In this document: positions 23,860 to 35,458 of the stretch, one piece after another
Position numbering within the stretch: position 1 is the first letter of the stretch
How the letters are laid out: every line of letters begins with the position of its first letter
Assembly (NCBI GenBank): GCA_031772625.1
Contig: CM062818.1
Location: forward strand, 1,681,438,167 to 1,681,502,166
Reading direction: 5' to 3'
Length of the DNA stretch: 64,000 bases
Source of the DNA: Pinus tabuliformis
Lineage: Eukaryota; Streptophyta; Pinopsida; Pinales; Pinaceae
Position numbers and translations under genes: made by a program
Notes under the pieces: generated by a model
What the model was told of the DNA's origin: nothing
Database searches by the model: none
What the model saw: only the letters and a program-made list of their open reading frames with translations

Positions 23860-24530
23860 AAGCAGTACCGAGATGTGTTCGCGTGGACATACAATGAGCT
23901 CAAAACTTACAACATGCGAATAATCCAACATGCTATCCCAATTAAGGAAGGGGCCAAGCCTTTTCAGAAGAAGTTGTGGAAGGTGCATCTGACACTTGAG
24001 TCCCTAATTCAGAAGGAGTTGAGGAAGCTGGGGGATACTTAGATCATTTACAAAGTGTGACATTCAACATGGGTGTCTAATATGGTCCTAGTAAGGAAGA
24101 AGTCCATGGAAATATGTTTGTTTGTGGATTTTCTAAATCTCAACCGTGCCTTTGACAAAGATAACTACCTTGTGTCGTCAATGGAATAGATATTATAGAT
24201 AATATCGGGGTTAGAAATATTTTCTTTACTACATTTTTTTGGCTAAAACCAGGTTTTTGTCTTAGACCTCGGCAGACTCAAAACTACACTTCGAACAAAA
24301 TGGGGCATGTTCGCATTCAAAAGAATTCCATTTGGGCTAGTTAATGCCGGTGCAACCTTTCAACGTGTGATGGACATCACATTTCAAAGTTTGATCGGTC
24401 AGAGCATGGCGGTGTATCTTAACAATGTCACGATGTTTTCAAAGAAGAGATATGACTAACTGCACCACTTGAAACAAATCTTTGAGCGATGTCAGAAATA
24501 CGGGATATCTCTTAATCCTAAGAGTATTTT
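23860..24530 (+). pseudogene. Reverse transcriptase of G2
   Basis: RT motifs follow in order: HAIPIKEGAKPFQ near 23930-23970, a degraded VRKK...VDFLNLNRA block near 24090-24150, FKRIPFGLVNAGATFQRVMD near 24315-24375, and VYLNNVTMFSKK near 24410-24450. The catalytic YLDD is YLNN, so both active-site aspartates are lost. Stops and frameshifts are frequent. The preceding frames (23507-23923) encode the linker between the upstream RNase H and RT. Confidence 0.8.
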
Positions 24531-24533
24531 TTT

Positions 24534-25204
24534 GTGTCTGAGGGAAACCTTTTGGGCCATATAATTACGAAGAGTGGGATTAAATTGGACCTTGAAAGGG
24601 TTAGGGACATTACAAAAATTCCCTTCTTAGTGAACAAGGAAGCTATGAAGTATTTCCTGGGGAAGATAAAATTTCTCTGCAAGTTCATCTTTGATTATGC
24701 TCAAATTGTGAAACCTATGCAAGAGATGGTGAGGAAGGATGCAGTTTACAAGTGGGGGAAAAGGGAAAAGAATGCATTCTCTCGTATTAAGAAAGAAATC
24801 ATAGAAGCGCTAGCCTTGTATAGCCTAGATTTCAACAAGGATTTTCTTCTCTACACCTTTGCTTCTGATACTTCTCTTGCTATCTTGCTTACACAAAAAG
24901 ATGATGAGAATAATGAGCGACCAATATATTTTATGAGTGTTATCCTACAAGGACCTTACTCAACTATCCTGCCAACGAAAAACATGCTTATGCAGTCTAT
25001 AAGGCGATGAAGAACTTCCGAACCTATATTTTGAAAAATCATTGTATTATATTTTTTCCGCACCCAGCAGTTAGCTCGTTGTTTGTCCAACAAGATTTGG
25101 GTGAGAGAAGAGCGAACTGGATGACTGGTTTACACGAGTATGATCTAGAATTCAAACCAGTTCACACTATTAAGGGCCACAGTCTATGCTGGTTAGCAGC
25201 ATAA
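24534..25204 (+). pseudogene. RT thumb/connection and RNase H of G2
   Basis: The open frame at 24534-25010 continues from RT (LLGHIITKSGIKLDLERVRDI, then LGKIKFLCKFIFDYAQI). It enters the gypsy RNase H-like domain with LLYTFASDTSLAILLTQKDD (the family usually has D-A-S where this reads F-A-S). A frameshift near 25005 moves to the frame ending MTGLHEYDLEFKPVHTIKGH (near 25118-25180). The domain would remove RNA from the RNA/DNA hybrid. The altered first acidic site and the frameshift mean it is dead. Confidence 0.78.
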
Positions 25205-25429
25205 GCAGTGAATGCAACATAAGATGATACATTTGGGTGGAAGCAGGAAATCGAGATGTACAATGTTGAGTGAGCCCTGCCCCCTCGCCACCCCACTATT
25301 ATCTCAGACTCTTGGTACACATATGTGCGCTAGTATCTTGAGCATGGAATGTTTCCCTCTCACTTATTTGCACGATGGAAGAAGGCAGTCAGATTGAAAC
25401 CATTATCTTACCAGTTGGTGCGTGGGATG

Positions 25430-26560
25430 ATTTTAAGAAAGCACTATAACCAAGTATTGCTTAGATGCTTATAAGCACATGATTCAAAAAAGGTGTTACA
25501 TGACCTCCATGATGGACCAACCGGGGGACACTTTGTGGGTGACACTACAATGCACAAAGTTATGCGGGCTAGTTTTTATTGGCCCACATTATTCAAGGAT
25601 GCTCACGCATATTCCCGTAAGTGCCCGGTCTGTCATAAGTGTGTTAGACGAGGAAAGAATTCAGTCGCCACGTTGTAGCCTACCGCAGTGGAAGAGCCAT
25701 TTCAACAATGGGGTCTAGATTTCACGGGTGATATTTTTTTCGCACTCATCAAAGCAGCATTGCTATATTCCCACTGCCATAGATTACTTCACATAGTGGA
25801 CAGAAGAGGTTCCACTCAAGCAAGTGAATGATCAGGAAGTCATCAACTTCCTCAAGTAGAATATCATCTCCAGGTTTGGCATTCCAACTTCACTTATTTT
25901 TGACAATGAAGAATACTTTTCATCATTAAGATTATATGATTTTGCATTGGAAAATGGTATTGTATTGAAACATTATGCTAATTACTATCCACAGGGAAAT
26001 AATCTTGCTAAGTCTACCAATAAGAACCTCATTCGGATCATTAAGAAGATTGTTTTCACTTAACAGAGGAACTAGAACTCTTCTTTGGTGAATGCCTTCT
26101 GGGCTAACCGAGTCGCGCCTAAACCTTATTTGAATACGTCTCCCTACTTCCTAGTGTATGGAAAATAAGTCGCCCTACCCTTGAACATCTATTTCCCTTC
26201 CCTTCAACTTTCACAAGAATCCCAGGGCAAGCCATGCTTATTGGTTCAGAGTAGGATAAACACCCTTCACAAGCTGCAGGAAGAGATACGGAAAGCTAGA
26301 GAGAAATTTATTCTTCACTAGAGTTGTATCAAGAGTTGGTTTGACAAGAAGTCTGCGGGGAAAAATGAATTCAGTGTGGGTGACCTAGTATTGAAGTGGG
26401 GCAAAGCCCACAAGGAGAAAGGAAAACATACTAAGTTCCAATCCCTGTGGATCAGACCATTCACAATGCACAAGAAGATTGGCCGACACACATATCATCT
26501 TCAATCTTTACAGAAATATCGACTCTCTTCTTGTTAATGGCCAAGATTTGAAACAATATT
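25430..26560 (+). pseudogene. Integrase of G2
   Basis: A zinc-binding H2C2 module is clear: HDGPTGGHFVGDTTMHK, then WPTLFKDAHAYSRKCPVCHK (about 25504-25650). The core is visible as WGLDFTGDI (near 25712) and LIFDNEEYF (near 25893), with the third acidic site in the N-K-N-L stretch near 26020 lost or altered. The C-terminal part (SWFDKKSAGKNEFSVGDLVL near 26335-26394) is the usual integrase tail. Several stops and frameshifts occur. I see no chromodomain. Confidence 0.78.
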
Positions 26561-27503
26561 TTAAATGATGGTCTAGGGTTGTGCCCTGCCCTATGTACAT
26601 AGTTTGTTTTCTTGTTTCTTTATTTTGTTTGGTCTTGCATTTTGTTTTTGTTCATGTAAATTAGCGTCATATGTGAACGTGTTATTTGGCTTCTTTATGT
26701 GTGGCCGAGTTGAAAAGAGTCTTGTGACACTATAACATTTGGCCAACCTTCGATCCTCCTTCTTTGTTTTGGTTACATATTTTGGTCGATGATGTTATGA
26801 CGGAAAAAACGATCCTTCCATAAGGAGAGTTTTGTGTTGAATCATGATACCAATGTCTATTCTGGGAACCTTACACCCATACTTAGTTCTTTATGTTTTA
26901 GTTTTTTTCATGCTTATCCAATCAAGTAGAGGGAGAAAAAGGGAAAAATATAAACAAGAAAACCTAAATCAGAGGTCTTTATATGCTTCTCTGAAGGACC
27001 AACCTCTTCTACTGTCAATAAGTTAGGATCCCTCTTCTTCCCATGAAATGAATAAGTGCCAATGCACAATCCTATATAAATATATAAATAAAGGTGGAAA
27101 AAGAGAAAGGCCTCCTGCATAGAGAGGTGAAGCAAGCAACTTCGTTGGTGTTCTATCCAGGATCGCTGGCAACGAAACAATGTCTGTGTTCCTGTAGAGA
27201 CTCCGTTGGGGTTACTATCTAGGCCTACTGGTAGTGGAGAAACACCAAAGATGAAAAAATAAAATTTGAAAATCTAAAGCTCGAGAACTATGCTACCATT
27301 GCCTAATTCGAAACATTGTGATATTGTCGATCTTATGTTTGTGTGCAACCGAGAAAGGATAGAGGGGACTATGATAATACATGGGGTAAGTGGAGAAACC
27401 GAAGTGATCTGCAAGATGAATCAATACTCCCTCAAGAACTAGAGCCTTCACAAAAGAATCAGCCTAGACAGAGAAGCTGAAATTCTACTACTCTGTTGCC
27501 AAG
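26561..27503 (+). other. G2 untranslated region before LTR D
   Basis: The region is noncoding. Its last 789 bases match the equivalent region of G1. It ends at GTTGCCAAG before TGTTGTCGCTGC, the LTR D start; G1 has GTCGCCAAG before its LTR B. Confidence 0.65.
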
Positions 27504-29760
27504 TGTTGTCGCTGCTACAACACCCTCCAAAATTTTGGCCTACACCAAAATTTTAGAGCCTACTTTAACCTTGCATACTGCCATTGCAAGCATTAAGACT
27601 TATTACATGAGTTTTCTCTAAGTGTTTTGGCCCCATTTGCAAGAAAATCAAAGTGTCGTCTTTTCACATGTCAAGTGTCACACATTGCATGAAAGCTAGT
27701 TTTGGTCATTTCAAGGGGTAATATTTACGTAAATGATTTGGTATTACCATGTCAAAATGTGTCACACCCATTTCCAAAGTTTTAAGCATTGTCACACAAG
27801 TGTCGTCACAGTCGTGGCAAAGTGTATCTTTGGTGTCGCACTTGACGTAAGTCGTTGCAAAGTTGTTGCACTAAGGGAAGTATGTTGTTCATGTGTTCTG
27901 GATGATCTATGTTGTGTCGTCAAGTGTTCTAAGTGTGTGATCACAATCAAGTCTTGTTACTGTTCACATCAGCTTCATAGATCCCACACTTAGTCAAATA
28001 TGGAAAACTTCCCAACTAGGCAACCTAGCCTCATCCAACCTTCCTGAACTACACATTGCATAGTCTCAACCCTCAAGAAACAACCCTGCCTCTTGGCACT
28101 GTGTAATGCATAGTTCCTGCCTCCTAGAACTGTGCACTACACAATCTCAGTGCTCATGCATCATGAGTTCCAAAACTACACAATCCTTCCCTCTAGCCAG
28201 GCCTAAACTACGCATTGTGCAGTCTCAAGTCCTCAAGCCCAACCCTTAAGCTCCTGAACTACGCAATTGTGCAATCACCTGGGCCCTTTGTCCTTCTAGC
28301 ACTATGCAGTGGGAAACTTCAGTCATCAAGCCCTCATCCTATGTCCTTGAGCTCCCCAACTATGCAATCTTTAGGCCCACTCTAGCATGAACTACACATT
28401 GTGTATTCTTAAGGCTTAGACATGACCCTTGTCTACCCGAGTTGTGTAATTGCATAGTCATTGAGCCTCTCCCTTAGCCTGCCACCAATTCTAGCTCAAC
28501 CATTGGATCATCATGCAAAATCTTAAAATAGGGGTTTATTGGACTAATTTCGTCTTGTCATGAGTGAACTGAAGATGTAGGAACTATATCATACTATGAT
28601 AGGATGATGAAAAAGGTGGAGAAGCAGAACATGCTAGAAGACACCTATGTAGTTGAAGATGCAATTTGATCAATTAGGAGAAAGAAAAGGGGCATCAGTG
28701 TGTGACCACAGCTCAAGACCTGATAACACTAAAGACTCCTCATCTCTAAAGCCATATGGAGGTAGAAAAGAGATCATTCTCAAGAAGACACATAACAAGA
28801 AGGAACAAGAATGACTTGACATTGCCATGTCATCATGCAACCCATGTCATCAGTTTCATGTCATGAGTCATCATATGCCACATCATTTTGTGGATTATGT
28901 AAATTCTTATTCAAAAATGTATTGTAATGTGGAAGTCCAAAGGACATGCACAAAATATTAAGAGTCAAGTAAAGTAAAAAATTCATAGGAAAGTCAAACA
29001 ATCATGACGGTAGTCAAAGAGTCACAATGGAGGTGAAGGTCCAAGGATCACCCCATTGGTTATATATACACCCTTATTATACAAGAAAAGTACTTTTCAC
29101 CTTGGATCCCCCTATAAGGCATCAAAGAGAGAAGCTAGTTCTTTTGGGGAGCAAGTAGTGGCTCCAACGCTCCACTATTGGAGCTAGTGGTGTTTGTTGT
29201 ATACATGTGTCCTGAGATTTTTACTTAATATATGAAGCCTGATGACCATCACGTTCTTCATGCATGGATTGTGAATATTTGTAATATTGTTCTGTGAATG
29301 TTTATGATTCAGGTTTGTTTTCACTTGTACTAAAGTAGTCAAACTATTTAAGCTATTTTAGTGCTTATCATATTGAGAATGTGTTGTAATGGTTGCAATG
29401 ACTATCACATCTTTGTGGATTATTCAACTAGATGTTAGGCAAATTTTTCTTGTTTGTGTGTGTCTCTACTAGGGTGGTACTACTACCTCTCTCTTCGAGG
29501 CTCACTTTCTCTTCCCCTCTGTAGTGGAAGAACCTCGACACACCTACAACCGAACACTCACCAGACACACTCACTTTCTTTTCGAAGGCACATATGTGTT
29601 CCTCTCTCTTGCTGACTATTAGATCCAAGGAAAGACTTTAAGAAAATTGTAACCGAGTCGTATTTCGGATGTGGCTCCTATCCCAAATGATGTGCTGTCT
29701 AATTGGGACCACATATCGGGGAAACCCCTTTGAATATTGGCATGTCCAGCACAGTCAACA
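27504..29760 (+). repeat. LTR D, 3' LTR of G2
   Basis: It starts TGTTGTCGCTGC and ends CAGTCAACA, and at 2257 bp it matches LTR C. It contains the AGTCTCAAG subrepeats (28030-28460) and a TATATATA box near 29061. The frame at 27733-27993 is LTR sequence, not a gene. Confidence 0.88.
29061..29070 (+). promoter_or_regulatory. Putative LTR promoter TATA box (LTR D)
   Basis: TATATATACA lies downstream of ATCACCCCATTGG in a block shared with LTRs A, B and C. It is a candidate core promoter of the G1/G2 family. Confidence 0.45.
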
Positions 29761-30713
29761 CCGACCTGAACTATGCATTGCACAGTCTCAGCCCTCAAGG
29801 AGCAGCCTTGTCTCTTGGAACTGAAAAATGTGCAATTTCTACCTTCCAGAACTACGCACTATGCAATCACAGTGCTCAGTCCCAACCCTTGAGCTCCATA
29901 ACTACGCAATTCTTTCCTCCATCCAACCTTTTCTGCGCACTGCGCGGTCTCAAGCATCAAGCCTTTCCTTGAGCTCTTGAACAATGCAACTGCACAATCA
30001 ATTTGCATATCTCCCTCTAGAACTACGCATTGGGAAACTTCAAGCCTCAAGCCTCAAGCTATAGGCCTTGAATCCCTCAACTACAAAAATATCCCAACCT
30101 GTTTTCTTGTCTGAACTGCACATTAGGAAACTTCAAGCCTCAAGCTTGACCTCTTGGGTTCCTCAATTGCACAGTCACTTAACCCATGCCTTCAGAGCTG
30201 CACAATGCGCAGTCTCAAGCCTCAAGCCTCCATCTTGAGCCCTTGAGTTCCTCAATTGCGTAGTCCCTCTTCCCAGGCCTCCAAAGCTATGCATTGCAAT
30301 TTGCGCAGTCTCAAGGCTCAAGCCTCCAGCTTGAGTCCTTGATTCCCTCAACTACGCAATCCTTTCACCCTGGACATCCTAAACTACGCATTACGAGGTC
30401 TCAAGCCTCAGTCCCAAACCTTGGCCTCTAGAACTGTGCAATCTCTATGTTAGTCACTTAACCAGTCACCAGTTCCAACCCTAACTAGTGATTTCATGAA
30501 GCATCTTAAGCTAGGGGTTTATCAGACTAATGTCATCTTGTCATGGATGGATTGCAGTCGCAAGTATTATATTATGTCATGAAAAGATGATGATGAAGGA
30601 GATGGAGAAGTAGACCATGCTAGAAGACACCCAAGGTGCTGAGGAGATAAGATGATCATCAAGCAAGAAGACAAGAACAATGGATTATATTAGAGGATGG
30701 AAGATCAAGACCG

Positions 30714-31758
30714 TGTTGATTTTTGGTAGCATCAAATGCGCTCTAGCCATGAAAATTGGTGGAGAGGCTAAATAACATGAGATCTCCAAGACCCATAAAT
30801 GGTTTGGATAAATTCCACCCAGTTAGAGAGATATTAAAATAATAAATGTTTTTAATGGAGTTCCTAAGTCTAAACTTAAAAAAATGAAAATATTAAAGTA
30901 TTAAAATAAAACTGGGTGAGAATGTTCTAAATGAAATGGATCAAGCAAAATATAATCTTAGTCGTTGTTTAGAGACTTAATCTCGACCGTTGAAGACTCA
31001 ATAGGAAAAATATAAGAGGATGCTTGAGGATTAGTTGGAGATACACCAACATTGATCAGTCAGTTCGATTTTCTGGAGCAGGGTTTGCTGAGAAAATTCG
31101 AACAAGTGGTCTGTTGCAGCAAGGGGAAGTGAGTACATAGAAGAGATGCATATATAGTGCCTGAGGGTCAGCGCAGTGACCAAAGAGGTTGATGTAGAGG
31201 CAACAAGAGCCACGCAGAGGCAACAAGAGCCACGCAGAGGCAACTAGAGACTGCGTAGAGGCTGAGGGGCCTGCGTGGGTGACATAGACGGCCAGAGAGG
31301 TGACACAAAGAAGCAGAAGGCTGACACAAAGGGTTCTAGAGCTACAATAAGGCTAGCAGAGCTGACGTAGAGCCTTGGAGAAGTTCCAGAAGGATTTTCG
31401 TGGGGCAAACTTGCTGAATATCTGTCTCCGAGAAGAGGTATTACTGCCGTGTAAAAATATATATTGGGTGAGCCAGTTTGGCACCCTAGTTGTACTTAAG
31501 AAATCTGCATAATAATAAAACCCTCAGAACTGCTGCACCGATTTTCCCACATTGGTTTTTCTGGGGAATATTATCCAAAAATAATGGTGTCCCTTATGTG
31601 TTTGTCTAGTATTTCAGTTGCTGATCTGTATATGAGTTAAGGCTGCATTTGTGTTTATTTTCAATATTTATATGAATAAATAACTTGTTAAGGAATAAAA
31701 AAGTAGGTGAAATAATGCAGTAGGAATTTCTGACGTGTTAGACATAGAAATTTCAACA
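30714..31758 (+). repeat. 5' LTR of E1
   Basis: This 1045-bp LTR includes short tandem copies of GCAACAAGAGCCACGCAGAG near 31198-31250. It is followed at 31759 by the PBS TGGTATCAAAGGG. Confidence 0.9.
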
Positions 31759-31771
31759 TGGTATCAAAGGG
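31759..31771 (+). other. Primer binding site of E1
   Basis: TGGTATCAAAGGG abuts the LTR end. It is a Met-type PBS with C/G to A change at the eighth base and the following GGG. Confidence 0.75.
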
Positions 31772-32347
31772 TTGTAGATCACAGGAGGACTGAAGGCACC
31801 AACATAATCAGAAGTGTTTGCAGCAGTAGCAGCTGTCTCGAGAGACAAAGCTGCTCCTAAGCAAAAAGCAACAAAGAAGGAGTTACATAAGGGGTCCGCG
31901 TCATCATTTGAAGCCAGAGAGAGGGCCAACGCAGAGGCAGAGAGAGGCAGAAGAGGTTCACGAAGATCCATGTCATCCTAATCAGTCAGGTAGGCTTGAT
32001 GCTGTTGGCCAGAGGAGTGATTCAACCTTTGCCGAGATTTCCCAAAGATGGAAGGCTCAGTTTTTTCAGTTGTTGGGAATAAGGAGCTGTGGGCAGATTG
32101 TGGATTAGGACGCTGGTGGGGTGCTGTTGCTGTTGAAGTAGAACAATACCTAATGGGATAGAACCAAGGTAGAGGGAGTCACTACCTTGATGGATTTCTA
32201 GCCAAGAAACCCAAATCCGAGTTGCAGTTTCAAAGAGGATCAGATTGATAGTTGGTGGGAAGATTTCCAGTAAGGAAATAAGGACCTAGAGTAAGATTTC
32301 CAGGAGGGAAGTCGAATTTCAGAGGGAGTCCAAAAGAAGGAGCGGAG

Positions 32348-33214
32348 ATGGCAGTGAACGGACTGAGGGATCAGGACAGGTTGGATGGGGCTTCCAACTT
32401 TGTCATCTGGAAGGCCAGGATCCCGTTAGTGCTGGATAAACATCGCATCAAGGGCTTCGCCTTGAGAACCGTGGCTATCCTAGTCGACCTAGCTGATAAT
32501 GAGAAGTATGAGGATGCATTGGCGAAGGAAAAGTGAATAATCCTTGATAGGGTCAAGGATCATGTCGTACCACATATTGTTGAGAAGAACATGACAAAGG
32601 AGATGTGGGATACTTTGACAACATTGTATCAGGGCACTTCCGTGCAGTGGAAGATGCTATTAAAGAATCAGCTGCAGTCGTATCATATGCAAAAGTGGAA
32701 GTAGATAGATCTATACCTCCTCAGATTGCAGCAGATTCAGGATCAACTCACTTCCATAGGGGCCACACTGGATCAGGAGTTCATGGTGAGGACCGACCTA
32801 AATGCAATCTCCGAGGATTGGGAGACATTTGTCTAAAGCATTTTGGACAGAGCTAATATTCCAGGATGGGAAGAGATGTGGGCAACTCTTCGCTAAGAAG
32901 TGGTCAGATGGTGGACCAAGGTGGGGAGTAGCAGCAAAGGGGGTCGAATCAAGAAAGAGGAGGAGGATGCGACTCTGGCATCTGTGGGACAACAGGGGAA
33001 GAGGAAGAAGAAGGACATCTCCAAGGTGAAGTGCTTCCATTGTGGGGAGCTGGGTCATTATGCAACAAAATATCTGAGGAAGAAGAATAATGGAGAGGCT
33101 TTTGACTCCAAGGCAGCTTCGGCTAAGGCGGAGAAAGAAGTCGAGATTGATGATGACTGTGCCATGAGTGCTCATGAACCTCTAGAGAAGAGGTGGGGAG
33201 ACATCGAGCTGTAG
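32348..33214 (+). pseudogene. Copia gag of E1
   Basis: The ATG at 32348 opens MAVNGLRDQDRLDGASNFVI, which resembles the N-terminus of Copia gag (DUF4219/UBN2 type, the LDG-NF-W motif). The frame stops at 32536 (TGA), continues in the same frame to about 32700, then shifts. A zinc knuckle CFHCGELGHYATKY lies near 33033-33075; the last Cys is Tyr. The final residues are RWGDIEL and a stop at 33212-33214. The same RWGD ending occurs in Copia C2. Gag would form the particle. Confidence 0.8.
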
Positions 33215-33877
33215 TCAGGAGTACTACAAAAGACGAGGGGCAAGATCCTTGAGGTACCCAAACTCTTAGATCATATCCGTCTACGGGAGCATCAAATGAA
33301 AATAGCATGATGACGGATGTTGGGTAGGAGAAAGATGCGATGGAGCGATAAGACAGTGCTAGAGTGCATAGGTCTGTAGCAGCGTAGTGGGGGTTGCAGT
33401 AGTGCGAGAGACACAAAGGTGGTTGCAGCAGTGCAAGAGGCACATAGGTGGTTGCAGCAGTGCAAGAGGCACAAAGGTGTTGCAGTAGTGCGAGAGGCAC
33501 AAAGGTGGTTGCAGCAGTGCAGAGGCAACAAAGGGAGCACATGATAGCATCAGAGGTAGCTTCAGCATCAGGAGGCTTCTAGACTGACAAGGATGTCAAG
33601 ATTTTGGGTAGATCAGTTACCTACTTCTCGGTAACTGAGTTGTAGTGCAACAGTTAGCAGTAACAATGCTATTGGTAGCATAGGCAGCATGTTGAGAGGG
33701 AGTTGCAGTATAGATGTAGCAGTGGCAGTGGCAGAGCCATGGGCAGTAGTATAGGAAGCATCAATGCAGTGGATGTTGGGCAACAAGCCAAGCATAAGCA
33801 CAAGTACCGATGTGGAAGGATCAGTGTGATGTTCAGTGATGGAGCATTACTAGAGCACATTCCTCGCTAAGAGGGAG
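33215..33877 (+). other. E1 interior downstream of gag
   Basis: The region is noncoding apart from a minisatellite (33370-33535). The minus frames here are translations of those repeats (runs of LLQPP and CLSHYCN-like) and not genes. It ends in the purine tract next to the 3' LTR. Confidence 0.6.
33370..33535. repeat. Minisatellite in E1, about 30-bp unit, five copies
   Basis: Copies of GGTTGCAGCAGTGCAAGAGG plus CACAAAGGT lie head to tail, with one or two changes per copy (GCAGTAGTGCGAGAG variants). Confidence 0.8.
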
Positions 33878-34924
33878 TGTTGACTTGTGGTAACATCGGA
33901 TGTGATCTAGCCATGAAAATTGGTGGAGAGGCTAAATAACATGAGATCTCCAAGACCCAAAAATGGTTTGGGGAAATCCCCCCCCAGTTAGAGAGATATT
34001 AAAATAATTAATATTTTTAATGGAGTTCTTAAGTCTAAACTTAGGAAAATTAAAATTTTAATGGGTATTAATATAAAACTAGGTGAGAATGTTCTAAATG
34101 ACATGGATCAAGCCAAATCTAATCTTAGCCATTGATAGAGACTTAATCTTGGCCATTGAAGACTCAACATGAAAAGTATAAGAGGAGGCTTGGGGGTCAA
34201 TTGGAGATACACCAAGATTGATCAGTCAGTTCGATTTTCTGGAGCGGGCTTTGCTGAGAAAATTTGAATAAGTGATATGTTGCACTGAGTACATAGCAGA
34301 GAGGTAGAGATAGTTCCTGAGGGTCAGCGCAATGACTAGAGAGGCTGACACAGAGGTAACTAGAGTTACACAGAGGCAACATGAGCCACACAGAGGCAAC
34401 TAGAGACTACGTAGAGGTTGAGGGGCTTGCATGGGTGACACAAAAGGTCAGAGAGCTGACCCAAAGAAGCAAAAGGTTGAAAAATAGGGTTCTAGAGCTA
34501 CGTTGAGGCTAGCAGGGCTGACATAGAGCCTTGGAGAAGCGCCGAAAGGATTTTCGTGGGGCAGACTTGCTGAATATCTATCTCCGAGAAGAGGTATTAT
34601 TGCCATGTAAAAATATCTGTTGGGTGAGCCAGTTTGGCACCCTAGTGGTACTTAAGAAATCTGCATAATAATAAAACCCTCAAAACTACTGCACCGATTT
34701 TCCCACATTGGGTTTTTCCGAGGACGATTGTCCAAAAACAATGATGTCCCTTGCGTGTTTTTCTAGTATTCCAATTGCTGATCTGCATATGAGTTAAGGC
34801 TGCATTTGTGTTTATTTTCAGTGTTTATATGAATAAATAACTTGTTAAGGAATAAACAAGTAGTTGAAATAAACCATATAATGTAGTAGGAATTTCTGAC
34901 GTGTCAGACTTAGAAATTTCAACA
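33878..34924 (+). repeat. 3' LTR of E1
   Basis: This 1047-bp copy starts TGTTGACTTGTGG and ends AGAAATTTCAACA, matching the 5' LTR over its length with scattered changes. It is followed by the GACCG duplication. Confidence 0.9.
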
Positions 34925-35275
34925 GACCGCATGAAGACTCCATACTGATTCACAACCCTTTGGAGAGTGGATATAAAGAATAAAACATATCTCTTACATA
35001 TATGAAGTATTGGATACATCTATGATCAAACGAAGCAACAATGAAGAGTGGCCTAACATTTCCATGTCATCATGCAGTCTATGTCGTTAGTGTCATGTTA
35101 TGTCATGTCATGAGTCATCATGTACCACTTCATTTTGTGGATTATATAAATTCTACAATGGAGAAATATAATGTAAAGTGGAAGTCCAAGAGTCATTCAT
35201 GTAATGTGAAAAGTCATTAAGGAATTTAGACTTCTGTGATCCATAACATTGTTTAGATAGTCTTCGGAAAAATCA

Positions 35276-35384
35276 CATAACCAATCTTTTGTCGACGCGT
35301 TTCGAACCAACTAGTGTGGTTCATCGTCAGGACAAGTTGAAGAACCAATCCGGCTTATGCTTGATTAAATAGAGTGTGCAGAGA
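35276..35384. repeat. Inverted-repeat arm 1 of foldback
   Basis: This 109-bp arm pairs with 35459-35567. It contains the complement of the hammerhead-like motif (on the minus strand near 35290-35335). Confidence 0.9.
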
Positions 35385-35458
35385 CTCCAACGGCTATAAT
35401 GCTAACGGCTAACATTGTTTAGATAGTCTTCGGCAAAATCACATAACCAATCTTTTGT

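Larger units (their letters stand above)
12160..29760 (+). mobile_element. Ty3/gypsy element G2, full structure but decayed
   Basis: G2 consists of LTR C (12160-20376, split by element I), an internal region (20377-27503) and LTR D (27504-29760). With element I and one TSD copy removed, LTR C is 2252 bp, matching the 2257 bp of D. Both end GTCAACA. It lies inside LTR B of G1: A-like sequence stops at 12159 and resumes at 29766. The flanking 5-mers are CTAGT (12155-12159) and CCGAC (29761-29765). Each differs from the LTR A sequence CCAGC by two transitions, as expected for an old decayed target duplication. Domains run gag, protease, RNase H-like, RT, RNase H, integrase. Many stops show it is dead. 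Confidence 0.88.
30714..34924 (+). mobile_element. Non-autonomous Ty1/copia element E1 (gag only)
   Basis: The element is 4211 bp and flanked by the perfect target duplication GACCG (30709-30713 and 34925-34929). LTRs are 30714-31758 and 33878-34924, starting TGTTGA and ending TTTCAACA. A PBS follows the 5' LTR and the purine tract AAGAGGGAG precedes the 3' LTR. The 2.1-kb interior has a Copia gag but no protease, integrase or RT, so it would depend on proteins from another element. Confidence 0.92.

Noticed and set aside
33123..33568. Minus-strand cysteine/leucine-rich frames
   Set aside because: They are translations of the 30-bp minisatellite in E1.
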